In this document: positions 11,701 to 26,177 of the stretch, one piece after another
Numbering within the stretch: position 1 is the first letter of the stretch
Layout of the letters: every line of letters starts with the position of its first letter
NCBI GenBank assembly: GCA_954871525.1
Contig: OX940864.1
Coordinates: 3,962,001 to 4,026,000, forward strand
Source of the DNA: Parietaria judaica
Lineage: Eukaryota > Streptophyta > Magnoliopsida > Rosales > Urticaceae
Length of the DNA: 64,000 nucleotides
Reading direction: 5' to 3'
Program-made: the position numbers and the translations under genes
The notes under the pieces: model-generated
The model's database searches: none
What the model was told of the DNA's origin: nothing
What the model saw: the letters and a program-made list of their open reading frames with translations, nothing else

Positions 11701-14700
11701 GACGAGAAATGCCATAGGAAATGCTATAGCATTTCCTATAGCATTTCTTTATTTGACATTTTTTACAACCTTAAATTTCGAACCAATTGAAAAAATAATG
11801 ATTTTAGGGCTTATACATTGGAATTTGAATATAACAACAGTTCTGATGCAAAAATATGCAAGGATTAAATTGTTGATGAGAAATGCCATAGGAAATGCTA
11901 TAGTATTTCCTATAGCATTTCTTTATTTTACATTTTTTACAACCTTAAATTTCGAGCCAATTGAAAAAAAAATGATTTTAAAGCTTATACATTGGAATTT
12001 GAATATAACAAGAGTTCTCATGCAAAAATATACAAGGATTAAATTTTTGACGAGAAATGCCATAGGAAATGCTATAGCATTTCTTATAGCATTTCTTTAT
12101 TTTACATTTTTTAAAACCTTAAATTTCGAACCAATTGAAAAAATAATGATTTTAGGGCTTATACATTGGAATTTGAATATAACAAGAGTTCTCATGCAAA
12201 AATATGCAAGGATTAAATTGTTGACAAGAAATGCCATAGGAAATGCTATAGAATTTCCTATAGAATTTCTTTATTTTAGATTTTTTACAACCTTAAATTT
12301 TGAACTAATTGAAAAAATAATGATTTTAAAGCTTATACATTGGAATTTGAATATAACAAGAGTTCTCATGCAAAAATATGCAAGGATTAAATTGTTGACG
12401 AGAAATGCCATAGGAAATGTTATAGCATTTCTTTGACATTTTTTACAACCTTAAATTTCGAACCAATTGAAAAAATAATGATTTTAGGGCTTATACATTG
12501 GAATTTGAATATAACAAGAGTTCTCATGCAAAAATATGCAAGGATTAAATTGTTGACAAGAAATGCCATAGGAAATGCTGCAGAATTTCCTATAGAATTT
12601 CTTTATTTTACATTTTTTACAACCTGAAATTTCGAATAAATTGAAAAAATAATGATTTTAGGGCTTATAAATAGGAATTTGAATATAACAAGAGTTCTCA
12701 TGCAAATATATGCAAGGATTAAATTGTTGACGAGAAATGCCATAGGAAATGCTATAGCATTTCCAATAGCATTTCTTTATTTGACATTTTTTACAACCTT
12801 AAATTTCGAACCAATTGAAAAAATAATGATTTTAGGGATTATACATTGGAATTTGAATATAACAAGAGTTCTCATGCAAAAATATGCAAGTATTAAATTG
12901 TTGCCGAGAAATGCCATAGGAAATGCTATTGCATTTCCAATAGCATTTCTTTATTTTACATTTTTTACAACCTTAAATTTCGAACCAATTGAAAAAATAA
13001 TTATTTTAGGGCTTATACATTTGAATTTGAATATAACAAGAGTTCTCATGCAAAAATATGCAAGGATTTAATTGTTGACGAGAAATGCCATAGGAAATGC
13101 TATAGCATTTCCTATAGCATTTCTTTATTTTACATTTTTTACAACCTTAAATTTCGAACCAATTGAAAAAATAATGATTTTAAAGCTTATACATTGGAAT
13201 TTGAATATAACAAGAGTTCTCATGCAAAAATATGCAAGGATCAAATTGTTGACGAGAAATGCCATAGGAAATGCTAGCATTTCCTATAGCATTTCTTTAT
13301 TTTACATTGTTTACGACCTAAAATGTCGAACCAATTGAAAAAATAATGATTTTAGTGCTTATAAATTGAAATTTGAATATAACAAGAGTTCTCATGCAAA
13401 AATATGCAAGGATTAAATTGTTGACGAGAAATGCCATAGGAAATGCTATAGCATTTCCTATAGCATTTCTTTATTTGACATTTTTTACAACCTTAAATTT
13501 CGAACCAATTGAAAAAATAATGATTTTAAAGCTTATACATTGGAATATGAATATAACAAGAGTTTTCATGCAAAAATATGCAAGGATTAAATTGTTGACG
13601 AGAAATGCCATAGGAAATGCTAGCATTTCCTATAGCATTTCTTTATTTTACATTGTTTACGACCTAAAATGTCGAACCAATTGAAAAAATAATGATTTTA
13701 GTGCTTATACATTGGAATTTGAATATAACAAGAGTTCTCATGCAAAAATATGCAAGGATTAAATTGTTGACGAGAAATGTCATAGGAAATGCTATAGCAT
13801 TTCCTATAGCATTTCTTTTTTTGACATTTTTTACAACCTTAAATTTCGAACCAATTAAAAAAATAATGATTTTAGGTCTTATACATTGTAATTTGAATAT
13901 AACAAGAGTTCTCATGCAAAAATATGCAAGGATTAAATTGTTGACGAGAAATGCCATAGGAAATGCTATAGCATTTCCTATAGAATTTCTTTATTTGACA
14001 TTTTTTACAACCTTAAATTTCGAACCAATTGAAAAAATAATTATTTTGAAGCTTATACATTGGAATATGAATATAACAAGAGTTTTCATGCAAAAATATG
14101 CAAGGATTAAATTGTTGACGAGAAATGCCATAGGAAATGCTAGCATTTCCTATAGCATTTCTTTATTTTACATTGTTTACGACCTAAAATGTCGAACCAA
14201 TTAAAAAAATAATGATTTTAGTGCTTATACATTGGAATTTGAATATAACAAGAGTTCTCATGCAAAAATATGCAAGAATTAAATTGTTGACGAGAAATGC
14301 CATAGGAAATGCTATAGCATTTCCTATTGCATTTATTTATTTGACATTTTTTACAACCTTAAATTTTGAACCAATTGAAAAAATAATGATTTTAGGGCTT
14401 ATACATTGTAATTTGAATATAACAAGAGTTCTCATGCAAAAATATGCAAGGATTAAATTGTTGACGAGAAATGCCATAGGAAATGCTAGCATTTCGTATA
14501 GCATTTCTTTATTTTACATTGTTTACGACCTAAAATGTCGAATTAATTGAAAAAATAATGATTTTAGTGCTTATACATTGGAATTTGAATATAACAAGAG
14601 TTCTCATGCAAAAATATGCAAGGATTAAATTGTGGACGAGGAATGCCATAGGAAATGCTATAGCATTTCCTATAGCATTTCTTTATTTGACATTTTTTAC

Positions 14701-17665
14701 AACCTTAAATTTCGAACCAATTAAATAAATAATTATTTTAGGGCTTATACATTGTAATTTGAATATAACAAGAGTTCTCATGCAAAAATATGCAAGGATT
14801 AAATTGTTGACGAGAAATGCCATAGGAAATGCTATAGCACTTCCTATAGCATTTCCTTATTTTACATTTTTTACAACCTTAAATTTTGAACGAATTGAAA
14901 AAATAATGATTTTAGGGCTTATACATTGGAATTTTAATATAACAAGAGATCTCATCCAAAAATATGCAAAGATTAAATTGTTGACGAGAAATGCCATAGG
15001 AAATGCTATAGCATTTCCTATAGCATTTCTTTATTTGCCATTTTTTACAACCTTAAATTTTGAACCAATTAAATAAATAATGATTTTAGGGCTTATACAT
15101 TGTAATTTGAATATAACAAGAGTTCTCATGCAAAAATATGCAAGGATTCAATTGTTGACGAGAAATGCCATAGGAAATGCTATAGCATTTCCTATAGCAT
15201 TTCTTTATTTGGCATTTTTTACAACCTTAAATTTTGAACCAATTGAAAAAATAATGATTTGAAAGCTTATACATCGGAATATGAATATAACAAGAGTTTT
15301 CATGCAAAAATATGCAAGGATTAAATTGTTGACGAGAAATGCCATAGGAAATGCTAGCATTTCCTATAGCATTTCTTTATTTTACATTGTTTACGACCTA
15401 AAATATCGAACCAATTGAAAAAATAATGATTTTAGTGCTTATACATTGGAATTTGAATATAACAAGAGTTCTCATGCAAAAATATGAAAGGATTAAATTG
15501 TTGACGAGAAATGCCATAGGAAATGCTATAGCATTTCCTATAGCATTTCTTTATTTGACATTTTTTACAACCTTAAATTTTGAACCAATTGAAAAAATAA
15601 TGATTTTAGGGCTTATACATTGTAATTTGAATATAACAAGAGTTCTCATGCAAAAATATGCAAGGATTAAATTGTTGACGAGAAATGCCATAGGAAATGC
15701 TAGCATTTCCTATAGCATTTCTTTATTTTACATTGTTTACGACCTAAAATGTCGAACCAATTGAAAAAATAATGATTTTAGTGCTTATAAATTGGAATTT
15801 AAATATAACAAGAGTTCTCATGCAAAAATATGCAAAGATTTAATTGTTGACGAGAAATGCCATAGGAAATGCTATAGCATTTCTTTATTTGACATTTTTT
15901 ACAACCTTAAATTTTGAACCAATTGAAAAAATAATGATTTTAGGGCTTATACATTGTAATTTGAATATAACAAGAGTTCTCATGCAAAAATATGCAAGGA
16001 TTAAATTGTTGACGAAAAATGCCATAGGAAATGCTATAGCATTTCCTATAGCATTTCTTTATTTGACATTTTTTACAACCTTAAATTTTGAACCAATTGA
16101 AAAAATAATGATTTTAGGGCTTATACATTGTAATTTGAATATAACAAGAGTTCTCATGCAAAAATATGCAAGGATTAAATTGTTGACGAGAAATGCCATA
16201 GGAAATGCTAGCATTTCCTATAGCGATTCTTTATTTTACATTGTTTACGACCTAAAATGTCCAACCAATTGAAAAAATAATGATTTTAGTGCTTATACAT
16301 TGGAATTTGAATATAACAAGAGTTCTCATGCAAAAATATGCAAGGATTAAATTGTTGACGAGAAATGCCATAGGAAATGCTATAGCATTTCCTATAGCAT
16401 TTCTTTATTTGACATTTTTTACAACCTTATATTTCGAACCAATTAAATAAATAATGATTTTAGGGCTTATACATTGTAATTTGAATATAACAAGAGTTCT
16501 CATGCAAAAATATGCAAGGATTAAATTGTTGACGTGAAATGCCATAGGAAATGCTATAGCATTTCCTATACCATTTCTTTATTTTACATTTTTTACAACC
16601 TTGAATTTCGAACCAATTGAAAAAATAATGATTTTAGGGCTTATACATTGGAATTTGAATATAACCAGAGATCTCATGCAAAAATATGCAAAGATTAAAT
16701 TGTTAACGAGAAATGCCATAGGAAATGCTATAGCATTTCCTATAGCATTTCTTTATTTGCCATTTTTTACAACCTTAAATTTCGAACCAATTAAATAAAT
16801 AATGATTTTAGGGCTTATACATTGTAATTTGAATATAACAAGAGTTCTCATGCAAAAATATGCAAGGATTAAATTGTTGACGAGAAATGCCATAGGAAAT
16901 GCTAGCATTTCCTATAGCATTTCTTTATTTTACATTGTTTACGACCTAAAATGTCGAATTAATTGAAAAAATAATGATTTTAGTGCTTATACATTGGAAT
17001 TTGAATATAACAAGAGTTCTCATGCAAAAATATGCAAGGATTAAATTGTTGACGAGAAATGCCGTAGGAAATGCTAGCATTTTCTATAGCATTTCTTTAT
17101 TTTACATTGTTTACGACCTAAAATGTCGAACCAATTGAAAAAATAATGATTTTAGTGCTTATACATTGGAATTTGAATATAACAAGAGTTCTCATGCAAA
17201 AATATGCAAGGATTAAATTGTTGACGAGAAATGCCATAGGAAATGCTATAGCATTTCCAATAGCATTTCTTTATTTGACATTTTTTACAACCTTAAATTT
17301 TGAACCAATTGAAAAAATAATGATTTTAGGGCTTATACATTGTAATTTGAATATAACAAGAGTTCTCATGCAAAAATATGCAAGGATTAAATTGTTGACG
17401 AGAAATGTCATAGGAAATGCTAGCATTTCCTATAGAATTTCTTTATTTTACATTGTTTACGACCTAAAATGTCGAACCAATTGAAAAAATATAGATTTTG
17501 ATGCTTATACATTGGAATTTGAATATAACAAGAGTTCTCATGCAAAAATATGCAAGGATTAAATTGTTGACGAGAAATGCAATAGGAAATGCTATAGCAT
17601 TTCCTATAGCATTTCTTTATTTGACATTTTTTACATCCTTAAATTTTGAACCAATTAAATAAATA

Positions 17666-20600
17666 ATGATTTTAGGGCTTATACATTGTAATTTGAATAT
17701 AACAAGAGTTCTCATGCAAAAATATGCAAGGATTAAATTGTTGACGAGAAATGCCATAGGAAATGCTAGCATTTCCTATAGCATTTCTTTATTTTACATT
17801 GTTTACGACCTAAAATGTCGAACCAATTGAAAAAATAATGATTTTAGTGCTTATACATTGGAATTTGAATATAACAAGAGTTCTCATGCAAAAATATGCA
17901 AGGATTAAATTGTTGACGAGAAATGCCATAGGAAATGCTATAGTATTTCCTATAGCATTTCTTTATTTGACATTTTTTACAACCTTATATTTCGAACCAA
18001 TTAAATAAATAATGATTTTAGGGCTTATACATTGTAATTTGAATATAACAAGAGTTCTCATGCAAAAATATGCAAGGATTAAATTGTTGACGAGAAATGC
18101 CATAGGAAATGCTAGCATTTCGTATAGCATTTCTTTATTTTACATTGTTTACGACCTAAAATGTCGAATTAATTGAAAAAATAATGATTTTAGTGCTTAT
18201 ACATTGGAATTTGAATATAACAAGAGTTCTCATGCAAAAATATGCAAGGATTAAATTGTTGACGAGAAATGCCATAGGAAATGCTAGCATTTTCTATAGC
18301 ATTTCTTTATTTTACATTGTTTACGACCTAAAATGTCGAACCAATTGAAAAAATAATGATTTTAGTGCTTATACATTGGAATTTGAATATAACAAGAGTT
18401 CTCATGCAAAAATATGCAAGGATTAAATTGTTGACGAGAAATGCCATAGGAAATCCTATAGCATTTCTTTATTTTACATTGTTTACGACCTAAAATGTCG
18501 AACCAATTGAAAAAATAATGATTTTAGTGCTTATACATTGGAATTTGAATATAACAAGAGTTCTCATGCAAAAATATGCAAGGATTAAATTGTTGACGAG
18601 AAATGCCATAGGAAATGCTATAGTATTTCCTATAGCATTTCTTTATTTGACATTTTTTACAACCTTATATTTCGAACCAATTAAATAAATAATGATTTTA
18701 GGGCTTATACATTGTAATTTGAATATAACAAGAGTTCTCATGCAAAAATATGAAAGGATTAAATTGTTGACGAGAAATGCCATAGGAAATGCTATAGCGT
18801 TTCCTATACCATTTCTTTATTTTACATTTTTTACAACCTTGAATTTCGAACCAATTGAAAAAATAATGATTTTAGGGCTTATACATTGGAATTTGAATAT
18901 AACAAGAGTTCTCATGCAAAAATATGCAAGGATTAAATTGTTGACGAGAAATGCCATAGGAAATGCTATAGCATTTCCTATAGCATTTCTTTATTTGCCA
19001 TTTTTTACAACCTTAAATTTCGAACCAATTAAATAAATAATGATTTTAGGGCTTATACATTGTAATTTGAATATAACAAGAGTTCTCATGCAAAAATATG
19101 CAAGGATTAAATTGTTGACGAGAAATGCCATAGGAAATGCTAGCATTTCCTATAGCATTTCTTTATTTTACATTGTTTACGACCTAAAATGTCGAACCAA
19201 TTGAAAAAATAATGATTTTAGTGCTTATACATTGGAATTTGAATATAACAAGAGTTCTCATGCAAAAATATGCAAGGATTAAATTGTTGACGAGAAATGC
19301 CATAGGAAATGCTATAGTATTTCCTATAGCATTTCTTTATTTGACATTTTTTACAACCTTATATTTCGAACCAATTAAATAAATAATGATTTTAGGGCTT
19401 ATACATTGTAATTTGAATATAACAAGAGTTCTCATGCAAAAATATGCAAGGATTAAATTGTTGACGAGAAATGCCATAGGAAATGCTAGCATTTCGTATA
19501 GCATTTCTTTATTTTACATTGTTTACGACCTAAAATGTCGAATTAATTGAAAAAATAATGATTTTAGTGCTTATACATTGGAATTTGAATATAACAAGAG
19601 TTCTCATGCAAAAATATGCAAGGATTAAATTGTTGACGAGAAATGCCATAGGAAATGCTAGCATTTTCTATAGCATTTCTTTATTTTACATTGTTTACGA
19701 CCTAAAATGTCGAACCAATTGAAAAAATAATGATTTTAGTGCTTATACATTGGAATTTGAATATAACAAGAGTTCTCATGCAAAAATATGCAAGGATTAA
19801 ATTGTTGACGAGAAATGCCATAGGAAATCCTATAGCATTTCTTTATTTTACATTGTTTACGACCTAAAATGTCGAACCAATTGAAAAAATAATGATTTTA
19901 GTGCTTATACATTGGAATTTGAATATAACAAGAGTTCTCATGCAAAAATATGCAAGGATTAAATTGTTGACGAGAAATGCCATAGGAAATGCTATAGTAT
20001 TTCCTATAGCATTTCTTTATTTGACATTTTTTACAACCTTATATTTCGAACCAATTAAATAAATAATGATTTTAGGGCTTATACATTGTAATTTGAATAT
20101 AACAAGAGTTCTCATGCAAAAATATGAAAGGATTAAATTGTTGACGAGAAATGCCATAGGAAATGCTATAGCGTTTCCTATACCATTTCTTTATTTTACA
20201 TTTTTTACAACCTTGAATTTCGAACCAATTGAAAAAATAATGATTTTAGGGCTTATACATTGGAATTTGAATATAACAAGAGTTCTCATGCAAAAATATG
20301 CAAGGATTAAATTGTTGACGAGAAATGCCATAGGAAATGCTATAGCATTTCCTATAGCATTTCTTTATTTGCCATTTTTTACAACCTTAAATTTCGAACC
20401 AATTAAATAAATAATGATTTTAGGGCTTATACATTGTAATTTGAATATAACAAGAGTTCTCATGCAAAAATATGCAAGGATTAAATTGTTGACGAGAAAT
20501 GCCATAGGAAATGCTAGCATTTCCTATAGCATTTCTTTATTTTACATTGTTTACGACCTAAAATGTCGAACCAATTGAAAAAATAATGATTTTAGTGCTT

Positions 20601-23600
20601 ATACATTGGAATTTGAATATAACAAGAGTTCTCATGCAAAAATATGCAAGGATTAAATTGTTGACGAGAAATGCCATAGGAAATGCTATAGTATTTCCTA
20701 TAGCATTTCTTTATTTGACATTTTTTACAACCTTATATTTCGAACCAATTAAATAAATAATGATTTTAGGGCTTATACATTGTAATTTGAATATAACAAG
20801 AGTTCTCATGCAAAAATATGCAAGGATTAAATTGTTGACGAGAAATGCCATAGGAAATGCTAGCATTTCGTATAGCATTTCTTTATTTTACATTGTTTAC
20901 GACCTAAAATGTCGAATTAATTGAAAAAATAATGATTTTAGTGCTTATACATTGGAATTTGAATATAACAAGAGTTCTCATGCAAAAATATGCAAGGATT
21001 AAATTGTTGACGAGAAATGCCATAGGAAATGCTAGCATTTTCTATAGCATTTCTTTATTTTACATTGTTTACGACCTAAAATGTCGAACCAATTGAAAAA
21101 ATAATGATTTTAGTGCTTATACATTGGAATTTGAATATAACAAGAGTTCTCATGCAAAAATATGCAAGGATTAAATTGTTGACGAGAAATGCCATAGGAA
21201 ATCCTATAGCATTTCTTTATTTTACATTGTTTACGACCTAAAATGTCGAACCAATTGAAAAAATAATGATTTTAGTGCTTATACATTGGAATTTGAATAT
21301 AACAAGAGTTCTCATGCAAAAATATGCAAGGATTAAATTGTTGACGAGAAATGCCATAGGAAATGCTATAGTATTTCCTATAGCATTTCTTTATTTGACA
21401 TTTTTTACAACCTTATATTTCGAACCAATTAAATAAATAATGATTTTAGGGCTTATACATTGTAATTTGAATATAACAAGAGTTCTCATGCAAAAATATG
21501 AAAGGATTAAATTGTTGACGAGAAATGCCATAGGAAATGCTATAGCGTTTCCTATACCATTTCTTTATTTTACATTTTTTACAACCTTGAATTTCGAACC
21601 AATTGAAAAAATAATGATTTTAGGGCTTATACATTGGAATTTGAATATAACAAGAGTTCTCATGCAAAAATATGCAAGGATTAAATTGTTGACGAGAAAT
21701 GCCATAGGAAATGCTATAGCATTTCCTATAGCATTTCTTTATTTGCCATTTTTTACAACCTTAAATTTCGAACCAATTAAATAAATAATGATTTTAGGGC
21801 GTATACATTGTAATTTGAATATAACAAGAGTTCTCATGCAAAAATATGCAAGGATTAAATTGTTGACGAGAAATGCCATAGGAAATGCTAGCATTTCCTA
21901 TAGCATTTCTTTATTTTACATTGTTTACGACCTAAAATGTCGAACCAATTGAAAAAATAATGATTTTAGTGCTTATACATTGGAATTTGAATATAACAAG
22001 AGTTCTCATGCAAAAATATGCAAGGATTAAATTGTTGACGAGAAATGCCATTGGAAATGCTATAGTATTTCCTATAGCATTTCTTTATTTGACATTTTTT
22101 ACAACCTTATATTTCGAACCAATTAAATAAATAATGATTTTAGGGCTTATACATTGTAATTTGAATATAACAAGAGTTCTCATGCAAAAATATGCAAGGA
22201 TTAAATTGTTGACGAGAAATGCCATAGGAAATGCTAGCATTTCGTATAGCATTTCTTTATTTTACATTGTTTACGACCTAAAATGTCGAATTAATTGAAA
22301 AAATAATGATTTTAGTGCTTATACATTGGAATTTGAATATAACAAGAGTTCTCATGCAAAAATATGCAAGGATTAAATTGTTGACGAGAAATGCCATAGG
22401 AAATGCTAGCATTTTCTATAGCATTTCTTTATTTTACATTGTTTACGACCTAAAATGTCGAACCAATTGAAAAAATAATGATTTTAGTGCTTATACATTG
22501 GAATTTGAATATAACAAGAGTTCTCATGCAAAAATATGCAAGGATTAAATTGTTGACGAGAAATGCCATAGGAAATCCTATAGCATTTCTTTATTTTACA
22601 TTGTTTACGACCTAAAATGTGGAACCAATTGAAAAAATAATGATTTTAGTGCTTATACATTGGAATTTGAATATAACAAGAGTTCTCATGCAAAAATATG
22701 CAAGGATTAAATTGTTGACGAGAAATGCCATAGGAAATGCTATAGTATTTCCTATAGCATTTCTTTATTTGACATTTTTTACAACCTTATATTTCGAACC
22801 AATTAAATAAATAATGATTTTAGGGCTTATACATTGTAATTTGAATATAACAAGAGTTCTCATGCAAAAATATGAAAGGATTAAATTGTTGACGAGAAAT
22901 GCCATAGGAAATGCTATAGCGTTTCCTATACCATTTCTTTATTTTACATTTTTTACAACCTTGAATTTCGAACCAATTGAAAAAATAATGATTTTAGGGC
23001 TTATACATTGGAATTTGAATATAACAAGAGTTCTCATGCAAAAATATGCAAGGATTAAATTGTTGACGAGAAATGCCATAGGAAATGCTATAGCATTTCC
23101 TATAGCATTTCTTTATTTGCCATTTTTTACAACCTTAAATTTCGAACCAATTAAATAAATAATGATTTTAGGGCTTATACATTGTAATTTGAATATAACA
23201 AGAGTTCTCATGCAAAAATATGCAAGGATTAAATTGTTGACGAGAAATGCCATAGGAAATGCTAGCATTTCCTATAGCATTTCTTTATTTTACATTGTTT
23301 ACGACCTAAAATGTCGAACCAATTGAAAAAATAATGATTTTAGTGCTTATACATTGGAATTTGAATATAACAAGAGTTCTCATGCAAAAATATGCAAGGA
23401 TTAAATTGTTGACGAGAAATGCCATAGGAAATGCTATAGTATTTCCTATAGCATTTCTTTATTTGACATTTTTTACAACCTTATATTTCGAACCAATTAA
23501 ATAAATAATGATTTTAGGGCTTATACATTGGAATTTGAATATAACAAGAGTTCTCATGCAAAAATATGCAAGGATTAAATTGTTGACGAGAAATGCCATA

Positions 23601-24535
23601 GGAAATGCTAGCATTTCGTATAGCATTTCTTTATTTTACATTGTTTACGACCTAAAATGTCGAATTAATTGAAAAAATAATGATTTTAGTGCTTATACAT
23701 TGGAATTTGAATATAACAAGAGTTCTCATGCAAAAATATGCAAGGATTAAATTGTTGACGAGAAATGCCATAGGAAATGCTAGCATTTTCTATAGCATTT
23801 CTTTATTTTACATTGTTTACGACCTAAAATGTCGAACCAATTGAAAAAATAATGATTTTAGGGCTTATACATTGGAATTTGAATATAACAAGAGTTCTCA
23901 TGCAAAAATATGCAAGGATTAAATTGTTGACGAGAAATGCCATAGGAAATCCTATAGCATTTCTTTATTTTACATTGTTTACGACCTAAAATGTCGAACC
24001 AATTGAAAAAATAATGATTTTAGTGCTTATACATTGGAATTTGAATATAACAAGAGTTCTCATGCAAAAATATGCAAGGATTAAATTGTTGACGAGAAAT
24101 GCCATAGGAAATGCTATAGTATTTCCTATAGCATTTCTTTATTTGACATTTTTTACAACCTTATATTTCGAACCAATTAAATAAATAATGATTTTAGGGC
24201 TTATACATTGTAATTTGAATATAACAAGAGTTCTCATGCAAAAATATGAAAGGATTAAATTGTTGACGAGAAATGCCATAGGAAATGCTATAGCGTTTCC
24301 TATACCATTTCTTTATTTGACATTTTTTACAACCTTGAATTTCGAACCAATTGAAAAAATAATGATTTTAGGGCTTATACATTGGAATTTGAATATAACA
24401 AGAGTTCTCATGCAAAAATATGCAAGGATTAAATTGTTGACGAGAAATGCCATAGGAAATGCTATAGCATTTCCTATAGCATTTCTTTATTTGCCATTTT
24501 TTACAACCTTAAATTTCGAACCAATTAAATAAATA
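17666..24535 (+). repeat. 8-mer higher-order repeat, five copies of 1,374 bp
   Basis: Five consecutive units start at 17,666, 19,040, 20,414, 21,788 and 23,162, each exactly 1,374 bp. Monomers in the first unit start at 17,666, 17,838, 18,012, 18,184, 18,356, 18,518, 18,692 and 18,866, with lengths 172, 174, 172, 172, 162, 174, 174 and 174, which sum to 1,374. Markers: a 162-bp monomer with GGAAATCCTATAGC; TATGAAAGGATT with TAGCGTTTCCTATACC; TTTGCCATTTTTT; GAATTAATTG. By eye units 1-3 look the same. Unit 4 has GGGCGTATAC, CCATTGGAAATG and TGTGGAACC; unit 5 has a few substitutions. This near-identity implies recent amplification. Confidence 0.95.
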
Positions 24536-26091
24536 ATGATTTTAGGGCTTATACATTGTAATTTTAATATAACAAAAGTTCTCATGCAAAAATATGCAAG
24601 GATTAAATTGTTGACGAGAAATGCCAAAGGAAATGCTAGCATTTCCTATAGCATTTCTTTATTTTACATTGTTTACGACCTAAAATGTCGAATTAATTGA
24701 AAAAATTATGATTTTAGTGCTTATACATTGGAATTTGAATATAACAAGAGTTCTCATGCAAAAATATGCAAGGATTAAATTGTTGACGAGAAATGCCATA
24801 GGAAATGCTAGCATTTCCTATAGCATTTCTTTATTTTACATTGTTTACGACCTAAAATGTCGAACCAATTGAAAAAATAATGATTTTAGTGCTTATACAT
24901 TGGAATTTGAATATAACAAGAGTTCTCATGCAAAAATATGCAAGGATTAAATTGTTGACGAGAAATGCCATAGGAAATGCTATAGTATTTCCTATAGCAT
25001 TTCTTTATTTGACATTTTTTACAACCTTATATTTCGAACCAATTAAATAAATAATGATTTTAGGGCTTATACATTGTAATTTGAATATAACAAGAGTTCT
25101 CATGCAAAAATATGCAAGGATTAAATTGTTGACGAGAAATGCCATAGGAAATGCTAGCATTTCGTATAGCATTTCTTTATTTTACATTGTTTACGACCTA
25201 AAATGTCGAATTAATTGAAAAAATAATGATTTTAGTGCTTATACATTGGAATTTGAATATAACAAGAGTTCTCATGCAAAAATATGCAAGGATTAAATTG
25301 TTGACGAGAAATGCCATAGGAAATGCTAGCATTTTCTATAGCATTTCTTTATTTTACATTGTTTACGACCTAAAATGTCGAACCAATTGAAAAAATAATG
25401 ATTTTAGTGCTTATACATTGGAATTTGAATATAACAAGAGTTCTCATGAAAAAATATGCAAGGATTAAATTGTTGACGAGAAATGCCATAGGAAATGCTA
25501 GCATTTCCTATAGCATTTCTTTATTTTACATTGTTTACGACCTAAAATGTCGAACCAATTGAAAAAATAATGATTTTAGTGCTTATACATTGGAATTTGA
25601 ATATAACAAGAGTTCTCATGCAAAAATATGCAAGGATTAAATTGTTGACGAGAAATGCCATAGGAAATGCTATAGTATTTCCTATAGCATTTCTTTATTT
25701 GACATTTTTTACAACCTTATATTTCGAACCAATTAAATAAATAATGATTTTAGGGCTTATACATTGTAATTTGAATATAACAAGAGTTCTCATGCAAAAA
25801 TATGAAAGGATTAAATTGTTGACGAGAAATGCCATAGGAAATGCTATAGCGTTTCCTATACCATTTCTTTATTTTACATTTTTTACAACCTTGAATTTCG
25901 AACCAATTGAAAAAATAATGATTTTAGGGCTTATACATTGGAATTTGAATATAACAAGAGTTCTCATGCAAAAATATGCAAGGATTAAATTGTTGACGAG
26001 AAATGCCATAGGAAATGCTATAGCATTTCCTATAGCATTTCTTTATTTGCCATTTTTTACAACCTTAAATTTCGAACCAATTAAATAAATA
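24536..26091 (+). repeat. 1,556-bp 9-mer derivative of the 8-mer HOR
   Basis: The unit after the five regular copies is 1,556 bp, 182 bp longer. The difference is explained by one extra 172-bp monomer plus replacement of the 162-bp deletion monomer by a full 172-bp one. It opens with a private variant, TGTAATTTTAATATAACAAAAG with GCCAAAGGAAATGC, which repeats exactly 1,556 bp later at the start of the next block (about 26,113-26,250). The extra monomer fits an unequal exchange out of register. Confidence 0.9.
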
Positions 26092-26177
26092 ATGATTTTA
26101 GGGCTTATACATTGTAATTTTAATATAACAAAAGTTCTCATGCAAAAATATGCAAGGATTAAATTGTTGACGAGAAA

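Larger units (their letters stand above)
1..13340 (+). repeat. Domain 1: HindIII-marked monomers with mosaic multimers
   Basis: Monomers alternate between TTTTAGGGCTTATACATTGG and TTTTAAAGCTTATACATTGG; the latter carries AAGCTT. A distinctive 173-bp form combines AAGCTTATACATAGG, AAAAATGTGCAAGG, CATTTCATATAGCATTTC and a shortened A-run. It recurs with AAGCTT near 1,140, 1,982, 4,736, 5,774, 7,838, 8,532 and 8,876, and is a good tracer of block shuffling. Monomers with GAATTTCCTATAGAATTTC, which have lost perfect dyad pairing, are also common. Longer-range repeats of 1,038, 1,535, 3,103, 3,279 and 3,595 bp overlap one another, so no single higher-order unit describes the domain. No gene or unique DNA was found. 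Confidence 0.85.

Noticed and set aside
17656..17668. AATAAA in TTAAATAAATAATG monomers as a polyadenylation signal
   Set aside because: It is a recurrent satellite variant in AT-rich DNA with no gene upstream.
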